Assembly (NCBI GenBank): GCA_964059195.1
Contig: CAXKWD010000007.1
Location: forward strand, 23,013,023-23,077,022
Length of the DNA stretch: 64,000 nt
Source of the DNA: Ectobius pallidus
Lineage: Eukaryota > Arthropoda > Insecta > Blattodea > Ectobiidae
Reading direction: 5' to 3'
Shown here: piece after piece, positions 55,685 through 64,000 of the stretch
How the letters are laid out: every line of letters begins with the position of its first letter
How positions within the stretch are numbered: position 1 is the first letter of the stretch
Notes under the pieces: model-generated
What the model was told of the DNA's origin: nothing
Seen by the model: only the letters and a program-made list of their open reading frames with translations
Database searches by the model: none
Made by a program: the position numbers and the translations under genes

Positions 55685-55878
55685 TTAACGAAAGGTCGGT
55701 ATATGGTTATTTAACGACAGAAATGTACTGCAACTTATGCCTGTGACCGTCGCCGGTGTGCCGCAATTTTGTCCCGTAGTAAATCAACTGACATGGGCTT
55801 GTCACATTTATGCACACATAAATGCCATTCACCTGGGCCGGGATCGAACCCGTAATCTTAGGCATAGAAAGCTAACGC
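55685..55878 (-). repeat. tRNA-derived SINE, family G
   Basis: Minus strand has GCGTTAGCTTTCTATGCC, then box B GGGTTCGATCCC and GGCCCAGGTGAATGGCATTT. The 3' end is GTTAAATAACCATATACCGA. Poly-A/T runs adjoin the head. Boundaries approximate. Confidence 0.75.
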
Positions 55879-55879
55879 G

Positions 55880-56915
55880 TTTTTTTTTTTAAACGAATTC
55901 TGTAATGTTCCTTTGAAGTTTCTTAAAACTATCAGGCGAGTTATTACTACCACGGGTAGCCATTGTTACGACGCTTCATTTACAAACAGAAGAAAAAAAG
56001 AGAAGAATCAAAAGGGTCGTGATATTACTGTTCATGTATAGGCCTACTACAGACAAATTCAACTATTGTCATCCTAGTATAAACTAGTTTTTACTATTTA
56101 AATAGTTTTAAATAGTAGTTGAATTTGCTACAAATTAATTTTTTTTAAAATATTTAGTTCTAAATGTGGTGTGTGATACAGCTCTTTTACTGTCATATTC
56201 GGATTCAGCACACTTAAGGCCATAAGCATAAGGCAAATCCATGCAAATTTTTTTTTTATATTTTTTTTTCATTTTTGGCCTGTGTAATGCAGCTAGAGGC
56301 AAAAGTGGTCGTCTGGAACATTAATATTATCGAAACAAGAAAACTATTTAGTTATTTGGCTGTTGTGGGAATCCAATTAGGTCATCCGGGTAATTTTCAG
56401 TAATGCCAATACGGCAATGACAAATCTGCTAACTTTGGATGTTAACAGCAACAGAAATAATAGGTTGAACATATTGCAAGTCAATTATTTGCTTTTATGT
56501 ACTTTGCTTAACTATTGTTTTGAAATACGGCCCTGAAAGAGCGTTCTTTATGACTTTTTGTTATGTCACAGTACACAATTATACAATGAATACACCATTC
56601 TAAACACCGTTCACACTTTTTAATGTGTTTCAATCTCTATTTTATTAGTTCTGTTAGCACTATTAGAGTTTAACTGCATTATATTCGTGAATATACAGTT
56701 TATTAAATCTGAATAAAAGTATTGATATTTTATCCCCGATTTAATCGTTGTTTCGAAGTTGGCTAGTATTTACCGTAAACATAATAATTACCATAATAAA
56801 GTCAAAATTGCTGTATAGGCCTATTTGTGTAAGTGAATGTCTATTCCAATATTAACATACCCTACAACATAACATTTATTTATAACTATATGTAGTGGAA
56901 TACAATGTATCTCCA
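55880..56915. other. AT-rich stretch, nothing identified
   Basis: No gene or repeat partner seen. Confidence 0.4.
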
Positions 56916-56917
56916 TA

Positions 56918-57225
56918 TAAGTTATATAAGAGGCCTTTCCCTGACTGACTGACTGACTGACTGACAGAGAATCAACGTAGAGCCTAAACTATAATAGGTA
57001 GAGACTTGGAATTTTGACAGTGACTTAGTTTCTTAATGTAGGTGCTCAGTAAGAAATGATTTTAATTTTTTTTATTTTAAATGCCAAAAATCAAATGTTT
57101 TTTAGAATACTTAATCCCTTTTTACAAAGAATTATGAAATCCAAATCACAGTTCACTTGACAACAGTGTATTGTTGGCAGTCTCTACATAAGGCAAGACT
57201 GAGAAAATTAGAGAAGGCATTAAAA
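56918..57225 (+). mobile_element. Helitron 5' fragment, family B (copy 3)
   Basis: GAGGCCTTTCCCTGACTGAC, then AACGTAGAGCCTAAACTATA and TAGAGACTTGGAATTTTGAC as in the 25237 Helitron. It ends before a reverse SINE. This copy reads GACAACAGTGTATTGTTGGC where the 29255 copy has a TAGGCCTA. Confidence 0.8.
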
Positions 57226-57235
57226 AAAACGAACA

Positions 57236-57432
57236 CATAGGACGAGACACACCATTCACACACACACACTCACTCCAAACAAGGCGAGGATGGGATGGAG
57301 ATGATAATGACGGCCAGATGATATCTGGGGACCACAAGGGCCTAAAGTTACCCGACATTTGTCACACAGGTGGGGAAAAACCCCAGCTAGGTAACTTGTC
57401 CCGATCAGGATTCGAACCGTCCCTTACGCCAC
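57236..57432 (-). repeat. tRNA-derived SINE, family F (copy 3, best preserved)
   Basis: Minus strand begins with GACGGTTCGAATCCTGATCG (box B), GGGACAAGTTACCTAGCTGG, TTAGGCCCTTGTGGTCCCC and CCTCGCCTTGTTTGGAGTGA. A short CA run near 57254 replaces the end. Confidence 0.85.
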
Positions 57433-57747
57433 AGCGTATATCGTATATCGTTTTATAATAGTTTTAATTTGTCTACTAACTTATATTTGTTTAGGATGGC
57501 AATTGTAAGCATATAGTCCATAGCCTATTTTAAATTTATTATGAGTGTTTGTAAACGTCTCCGCAATGTTTAAATAATAGCTTTATCTTCGTATTAGACC
57601 TAAGTTATAAATCAAGTAAATTATTTTAATTAATTACGATGTTTAATTCTACTAACGTTTTTATTATATGACCCTAATAGCTACAATTTCTTTATATAAG
57701 ATTAATGTATCATTAATGCTCTTGCGTCAATAAGAAAATGTGGAATT

Positions 57748-57786
57748 TATTATTATTATTATTATTATTATCATTATCATCATTAA

Positions 57787-57841
<55 letters not shown>

Positions 57842-57842
57842 A
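57748..57842. repeat. (ATT)n microsatellite
   Basis: About 95 bases of ATT repeats with a short ATC interruption around 57768-57785. No LINE body recognised upstream. Confidence 0.9.
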
Positions 57843-57844
57843 TT

Positions 57845-58424
57845 TATATATCTCTGTTCCTGTTAGAAGTATGTTAATGTCGATGGATCTGTCAACATTG
57901 CTGACAAAATGCCTACTTTTATTAGGTAAACTTTATCTGATGCGTGTTCAATCCCCTTACCTATACAAAAGAGTAGGAACATGAACAGAATTTCCCGGTA
58001 TCGCTAGATCCACTGGTTTACGAGCAATTGTAAGCCCTGCTATAGCGTGAGTGTGTGAAGGTGATAGTACAGGTCAACAATGAAAATCGTAAATATTTTT
58101 ATTAGCTACACCGCTGAAGAGCAGATAACGACACTAATTGAGGTCTTTGTTTGCTTTTTGAATGGATTTTTGTTCCATCGGCTTGGTTTTTATCCCCTTA
58201 GTGCAGACCGGAACACGAATTATACTTGAGTATTATTGCAAGCGCGTATATTCAGTACCGGGTGTTTTAAATGCACAGAATGCTTTGATATAATATGTGT
58301 ATTGCTAATACATAAGGATTTCCTGACTTATAAACCAGAACAATATGAAGCGCATATTCATGGATAAAATATGGTTGAGATTCAGGTATTTAGATTTTAC
58401 GACCAGGAGACATTTTTCCCCAAC
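57845..58424. other. No gene identified
   Basis: No coding motif or repeat partner. Confidence 0.4.
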
Positions 58425-58426
58425 TA

Positions 58427-58923
58427 CAGGGTCTTTATTATAAGTTGAGACCGGGCGACGGAAGGCGCGCGCAGCCGGTCTGACCTTGATGCAACATCGG
58501 CACCTGCAGTTATTGTTAAAGTTTCAACATGGTGAGACCCATTTCGCTGCAGCATCGTATTTTTGTGTGTAAACATTATTTTAAGTACGAGTTTGCTGGA
58601 CGTGTACGTGATGAAGATAAGGTTTATCGAACAAATCCTCACACATTGGAGGAGCTGAAAGAAAACATTACGAATTAAATTAGGGGCATTACAGTGGAAG
58701 AACTCACTCGCGTCAGCCAGAATGTGGTTTCCAGATACAATGCCTGTATAACACAGGGAGGACGACACTTCCAACATATGTTATAAGGTAAGATATGTAA
58801 TACTTTATATAGCCTACACTTTAAGCAGGGAAGCCGCGCGCGCGTCACCGGCGGGTAATGCGGACTCCGTAGCGGAGAGTGAAAACACCGGTCGCCCGGT
58901 CTCAACTTATAATAAAGACCCTG
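58427..58923 (+). mobile_element. Mariner-type MITE with fused mini-transposase, 497 bp
   Basis: TIRs CAGGGTCTTTATTATAAGTT at both ends (right in reverse complement), followed on both sides by GAGACCGGGCGAC. Duplication TA (58425-58426, 58924-58925). GC-rich subterminal sequence. Contains the ORF at 58529-58786. Confidence 0.92.
58529..58786 (+). pseudogene. In-frame fusion of transposase N-terminus and C-terminus, one stop
   Basis: Eighty-five codons in one frame, broken by one TAA (58676-58678, replacing a likely GAA). The start MVRPISLQHRIFVCKHYFKY resembles the N-terminal segment of mariner-type transposases with a DUF4817-like domain. The rest, RVRDEDKVYRTNPHTLEEL, RGITVEELTRVSQNVV and the closing CITQGGRHFQHML, is the C-terminal end of the same group. 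The junction is near codon 21 (YEFAG). The DNA-binding middle and all three catalytic acidic residues are deleted, but the frame was kept. Whether it was ever translated is unknown. Confidence 0.8.
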
Positions 58924-59189
58924 TATTTTTTATAAAAGACAAAGGAATTTCATAGCCGGAATTATAGCCTATTACTGGTAATGAATTAAATACTAGGGGA
59001 GGTGAGAAAACACATGTACTTTATCGCTAGTACAATCATTTATAATATAACGACAAGTCCAGATATAATGGAAAAATCTACAAAAAATGCAGTGAATTTT
59101 TAGAGGATCAGGATATAGAGTTCTATTTACTGTCACTATTTACCGATTAACTGAAGAAAATTAATAAGTGATGAGTTAGAACTACAATA

Positions 59190-59517
59190 CCGAGCTCAAG
59201 GTGGCCGAGATGGGAATTTTTTGGAGGTTCAAATCCCGTGGCCGGTCAATTTGACATGGGTTTTTCATGATTTCCCCAGTCGTAAAGGCAAATGCCAAAT
59301 TGGATAGGTGATTACCATGACTCATCCCCGCTATTTCATCATAGACCAATATTCATTTATATTAATATCAGTTTAAATTTACTGACATAAAATACACCAA
59401 CAATAGAAATAGTTTAGCCTACAATCAATAGTTGCATGGATAGACAGAGAACCTGAACTCCTGACATGGCCTCGAAGCTTAAAGGAAGATAAATACAGCT
59501 GAATTAAAAAAAAATGT
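59190..59517 (+). repeat. tRNA-derived SINE, family A (copy 4)
   Basis: Box A region partly deleted (CTCAAGGTGGCCGAGATGGG), box B GGTTCAAATCC, CGTGGCCGGTCAATTTGACA, and the 3' ATACAGCTGAATT plus A run. Confidence 0.88.
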
Positions 59518-59813
59518 TAATTCATATAAAGCTAATCAAATTCTTATGTATTGCTTACTCTAAGAACATTAATTCTGTTCTTAACATATATACAGAATCA
59601 AAACTTTCCGCAATCATATACACCGTTATATTCAGCTCGTATTATTTCTAATTTTTAATGTATGTTTTTTTATGAGTAGTATATTCTATCTGTTTTGTTT
59701 AGGCCTATATAATTGTTTTGATATAGTATATTGTATATGTAGTATAATTACTTACTTATTCAATGGCAATAGACAATTTATAAGCAAGCTAAAAGAATAT
59801 TATCTACGGTATT

Positions 59814-59957
59814 TTATGGAACCCGGAGGTTCATTGCCGCGCTTACCTGACCCCGCCATTCAATCCTATTCTGTGCTAACTCCATCCAACCATCCCTCAC
59901 AAATCCTACTTCCCTTAAATCTGTCCTAAAATTGACCTCTCACCTACGTCTAGGTCT
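59814..59957 (-). pseudogene. LINE C-terminal fragment
   Basis: Minus strand reads RPRRR, a stop in place of W, EVNFRTDLREVGFVRDGW, MELAQNRIEWRGQVSAAMNL and RVP with a stop at 59814-59816. The pattern RPRRRW...DW..LAQDR..WR..V..AMNLRVP is a C-terminal tail very common in insect retrotransposon-derived sequences. Only the last ~47 codons are present. Confidence 0.75.
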
Positions 59958-60490
59958 TCGAAGTGAATAGGGTACCTATGAAGTATAAACCGTATAAAAA
60001 CTGTCAAGAACTAGACGAGGAAATAGAAACTGAAAACGAGATCTATATGTATGAAACAGCGTTAGTATATTGTGAAACCAAATTACATTGTATTTAGTAA
60101 TTATACTATAATATAGCAGTGTCCCCTAAATATTTAGGCCTATATAAAACAATTGGAGTTTCGTGCATTCAGGATATGAAGACAATGAAAGGTTAAAATA
60201 ATAAAAAGTACACATATAACAGTCACAATGATTTAAGCAATGATACAAAACTGATTCCTTTGTTTATGAGGTTGTAGTGACAAATCAGGAATCACTTTTG
60301 AACCCCTCTTCCCGTTTCATGTCTTTCCTCCACTACTGAAGCCCCTGGAATTCGCAAACCGGGTTTTCAAATAACTTCCAGGTGTCTAAACCAAATAAAC
60401 TCTGCATGAACATTGTAATTGCTTTACAAATCTCAACATGTATACGTGAGAAAGTTTGCTTTATTTATTAAGTGTATAAACAGTGTATAC
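59958..60490. other. No gene identified
   Basis: AT-rich with no recognisable motif; one TAGGCCTA near 60136. Confidence 0.4.
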
Positions 60491-60494
60491 CATA

Positions 60495-61345
60495 TATGGT
60501 ATGGTACTTTATGAGATTGTATGGTGGACGGAAAGTGTCTGTCCGTCTGTCGGTGTGCCTGTACGCGCGATAACTCAAATACGCTTTATCGGATTTTCAT
60601 TAAACTTGATGTACGCATTTATAACGTCCATGGAAAAAGCCTACTGATTTTGGACCAAATCGGTTGACCGGTTCCGGAATAACGACTAATTAAAGATCAC
60701 ATTCTTTTTAATTGGGGAATCATCACTAGGCCTATAGGCATACTACAAAGTCGCGTTGTTAATCACTGAGGGCCTTGACTACAATGCAGTCAGATGTTTG
60801 TAAACGTTTTATATCACGCCTTGTTTTAGATGTGAGGCATTGTTGTAATTTCGTTCTGTAAATATAGTATTCTAGTTATCCCACTTATTCCTTCACACAT
60901 AGTTACTGTTCGTGCCATTTTAAGAAGACCTCGTCCGAAACCATCGTCTATCTATAAAAGAATATAATAATATGGTTTCCTAATACGAAAATTTGCTCCG
61001 GCACCGAGAAAGAACAGGTGCTCTTGTAGTCGCGAAGGTTTTCCCAAGTGTTGCCGCTGTCATTCACCACTTCTCAAGTGAAGTAAACGTGCTGTCGAAC
61101 GTATTTGGCAACATTGTACTGAACTGCAGACATGTGTCAATACGCCTAATTACCTATCTATTCACTGACTGACAGGTCGAGGATTAGGGTGGCAGCAGGT
61201 AGAGGCAAGTTCTTGGAAAAAAGTCTTTAAGAAATGGCACCCACAATATAAAGTTTTCTTCAGAAACAGTCTCCTAAACCTCAATGCTTTCTAAAACATG
61301 GCTTATTAACTACATCTGGCACTTTGTTATATCAGTTTACCTGAT
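60495..61345 (-). mobile_element. Family D element (copy 3, one unit), with internal insertion
   Basis: Reverse orientation: GGTACTTTATGAGATTGT (60501), a CTGTCCGTCTGTC run, one ~150-bp unit to 60690, and the far end CTGGCACTTTGTTATATCAG with TTTACCTGATTTT at about 61316-61348. The part 60900-61270 belongs to another repeat, also found reversed at 62900-63200. Confidence 0.65.
60900..61270 (+). repeat. ~370-bp repeat, left copy of an inverted pair
   Basis: AAGAAGACCTCGTCC, TCATTCACCACTTCTCAAGT, GAAGTAAACGTGCTGT, CGCCTAATTACCT and GGCAGCAGGTAGAGGCA are shared, in reverse order and complement, with 62808-63200. Confidence 0.8.
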
Positions 61346-61349
61346 TTTA

Positions 61350-62650
61350 TTTTATCTAAAGACAAATACTAACTCTATGCGTGTATTTTTGTATACTGAT
61401 GGAAAACATTTTTCCACACATTATGCCACTCAACTGGTATTTATATTCCACTCTATTTTCCCACAACCATTGAGCCAAACTTGGCCGCAGTTAATTACTT
61501 CATCAGAGGGTTGAAAATAGCTCCAACTCTAACGGGTTTAATACCTGCCGAGCTTTCGCAATTTTTAATGTTCATTTGCAACGATACGATTTCGCGTTTA
61601 CAATAATCGTATCAATAATAGTTAAAACAGAACCATATCTACGGTGGATTCAATTCTGCATCCGTATGTGTGTGTTAATTACATATTATGCTGTATGTGA
61701 ATGTTAGAGAGCAGAGATGTGCATTAACAAAGTCATACGATCTGTAACAATTTGTGAGTGCAGGTCCGGTGCATATGTGAATTGATGTTAACGACAAAGG
61801 TAATACAATGATAATGATGAGTAATGATGGAGATTATGCGTGGTGCCGCTGATGATGGCAATGATAATGTTGACACTGTGCACATGTGCATAGGTTACAA
61901 ATCAAATAGATCATCTGTGGTCTCAACCCCATACAGTGCCTGCGTATTGATTCATAACTCACCCTTCTACCTGCATCTCGCTACTGACAATGCATTCTTA
62001 GTCAAGGAAATGTCATAACTAGGGTTAGGATGTTTATGGCATGTCATAGTTTTATCCTGACCTCCATTATCGCCCCAAACACAAATTAAACATGAATTGC
62101 ACTTTCGTTATCCTAATGGGACCATTTTTATTTTGTGTATAAAGTCATATTTTGGTCATTTTCATGGTCTGTCATATTTCGGTCGTATTTGTAATTTAAC
62201 ATCATATTTCAGTCTTAAATTCAGTAAAAGAGCCCAATTATGCAGTATGTGCACTAAATTGTCGACTTAATTTTTTTTTCAGAACAAGAGTCACGAATAT
62301 TTTTATTTTACTGTAACTGAAATGTGAAGGGACAATAACAACTTCCAATAGACATATTGAAAAAAATATTTTTAGTTCACATTTGCAGGGTACTTGGAAT
62401 CATTAACAGAATAGAATTTCATTACAAGTAAAACTGTAAATTACCTGTAGAAATGTTGAAAAGTGATTATCTGATTGAATTAATGTGATGTAGTAATTTA
62501 GTGTCATTAAACGCTTCAAATTGGAATATTTATTTATAGAAAATACGTTTCTTTATGAGGTCATAGTTATGATTTTTGGGTTGTATTTAGTCATTTTAAA
62601 GTCATATTTGTAGTCTTACTTTCAACATTTTTAGGTCACAACATAACATT
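61350..62650. other. No gene; hAT-like 'TTTAGGTCAT' motifs at 62140-62640
   Basis: No coding motif. Both ends of 62140-62640 carry several GTCATATTT and TTTTAGGTCA-like motifs in the style of the subterminal repeats of the hAT at 41559. An old relative of that element is possible, but I cannot define ends or a duplication. Confidence 0.35.
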
Positions 62651-62652
62651 GA

Positions 62653-63260
62653 TCATTATAATAAGAGGAAATGTCCGTCCGTCTGTCTGTCTGTCTGTTT
62701 GAGTGAAATACCCAACCAAATTTAGGACACGCAGAAATCTGAAATATTTAACACAGATGAATCTAAGGAGGGTCAAATGAATCTTTTATATATATATATA
62801 TATATATAGTTTGGCAGCCGGTAGAGGCATTTCTTGGGAAAAAAAGTCCACTCTATATATAGTGGCACCCACTATATAGTGGGTGCCACTATATACAGAA
62901 GAAATGCCTCTACCGGCTGCCAAACTAATACTGTTCGACCTGTCAATCAATGAATAGAAAGGTAATTAGGCGTATTCACACTTGTCTACAGTCCACTACA
63001 ATGTTACAAAATACGTACCACAGCACGTTTACTTCACTTGAGAAGTGGTGAATGACAGCGACAACACTGGGGAAATCCATGAGACTACAGGAGCACCTGC
63101 TTTTTGTCGGTGTCAATGCAGATTTTCGGAACAATGCTATTATATTCTTTTGTATATAGACGATGGTTTGGGACGAGGTCTTCTTAAAGTGGCATGAAAA
63201 GTATATTTTAGATTTTCGCTATCGTTCGCGAGTTATGAGAAAAAACTGACAGGCATTATG
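62653..63260 (+). mobile_element. Helitron 5' part, family A, interrupted
   Basis: Starts TCATTATAATAAGAGGAAAT after a host A, then CCGTCCGTCTGTCTGTC and CGCAGAAATCTGAAATATTT as in family A. At about 62785 it stops, and it resumes near 63205 with AGATTTTCGCTATCGTTCG and GCGAGTTATGAG, the next part of the same body. The inserted 62785-63204 is the right copy of the inverted repeat pair. No 3' CTAG end in reach. Confidence 0.7.
62808..63204 (-). repeat. ~370-bp repeat, right copy, with large hairpin
   Basis: Reverse copy of 60900-61270. Its inner end is a hairpin (62808-62936) with perfect 28-base arms starting AGTTTGGCAGCCGGTAGAGG and, inside, a perfect 28-base palindrome GTGGCACCCACTATA... 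(62862-62889). Confidence 0.85.
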
Positions 63261-64000
63261 ATTTTAGCGCTATCGCCAAACAGATTTCGCTAATACAGAG
63301 AGATCCAATAAACTATGACTGGCAAAGCGGTGTTTTTCCAGTACCGGCGGCATTACGGTCAACGCAATACTACAGGCCAGAGTGAAGTCAGCGTCAGTAG
63401 CGTGACCTTGATTGCAGCAGTGGTGGGAAACACGTGTCCACACGCCCAGTTGTAAAACACAGCGCAACTGGTTCATGGTTCATTGGGTCTCATTCAGATA
63501 CACGCACTACAAATCTCTAGAATACATAACTACAAGTCACTAAAAAACACACTCGGGAAATATTGCACATAAGACCTATCCGCACGTAGGTCTATCCTAC
63601 GCCAAAATACAAAGACACAAGTACACAGCCCAAACACGTCACACCATCAACATCCCCTACGGATGTACATAAGGGCACAATAGGTATACACACATCACAT
63701 ATGGTTACCAAAATTTGGTTTGACCGGAGGTTTAGGCTTAATTGCTTGGCACTCCGGGGGCAAGGGTGGGCACACCAAAAAAAAAAAAGGTTCATTGGGT
63801 CTACCGGTACTTTTCAATTTTGAAATTAATTGCAGAAAATAACTGCTCTGTTGCCAAAGCAAGCGGGAAAGAAAAGCATCGCTGGAATAGGAGAATCATC
63901 GTAACAAAATGTCATAAAAGGAAGTGTTTGTCTGTTAGTGTGCGATACCCAGGCAAAGATCTAAAACTTTTAACATAGATGGACAGAATAGTAATAATAA
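63261..64000. other. No gene identified
   Basis: Short frames here (63270-63476, 63592-63795, 63742-63978) show no recognisable motif. An A run of about 11 at 63778. Confidence 0.4.

Noticed and set aside
57748..57842. ATT array as a LINE tail
   Set aside because: No ORF2 end or 3' motif found upstream, unlike the array at 9203-9240.

Overview
This window looks like a non-genic, transposon-saturated stretch of a large arthropod genome. It is AT-rich, has no recognisable host gene, and is packed with non-LTR retrotransposon 3' ends, tRNA-derived SINEs, Helitrons, Tc1/mariner, hAT and CACTA-like DNA transposons, a solo LTR and a Penelope fragment. The transposase types and the very frequent octamer TAGGCCTA suggest a hemimetabolous insect, perhaps cockroach-like. 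That is an impression, not a demonstration.

Layout. 0-5 kb: a foldback MITE (314-1024), half of a second foldback family (3655-3945) and an unidentified coding remnant (4019-4776). 5-10.8 kb: a SINE, then a non-LTR retrotransposon (6718-9240) whose reverse transcriptase is split by a pogo-like element (6971-7920), then a decayed copy of a CACTA-like protein gene (9865-10775). 11.9-14.5 kb: a LINE 3' region split by a DNA transposon (12235-13550) and by a solo LTR (13594-14472). 14.9-18.8 kb: a SINE, a LINE 3' end inside a Helitron, a long-TIR MITE, and Helitron ends. 19.5-27.6 kb: two copies of an element with internal tandem repeats, plus SINEs, mariner remnants and a Helitron. 27.7-29.2 kb: a CACTA-like element with TIRs and target duplication. 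29.2-38 kb: Helitron pieces, an internally deleted mariner-like element, a foldback element, a Penelope 3' end. 38.3-48.3 kb: four nonautonomous elements (three hAT), SINEs, and a foldback built from two transposase 3' ends. 49-60 kb: a tRNA-like sequence, a hAT transposase remnant, a large SINE, LINE ends, and a miniature element carrying a fused transposase ORF. 60-64 kb: another copy of the tandem-repeat element and a broken Helitron with a large hairpin.

Most elements are defined by paired evidence: terminal inverted repeats plus a target-site duplication, or protein motifs in broken frames. No element here seems able to move by itself.

The strongest unexplained signal is the palindrome TAGGCCTA. 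I count about 30 scattered copies where base composition predicts about one. In two places a second copy of the same repeat lacks exactly six bases, so that TA in one copy corresponds to TAGGCCTA in the other. This looks like a dispersed micro-insertion process rather than part of any listed element.
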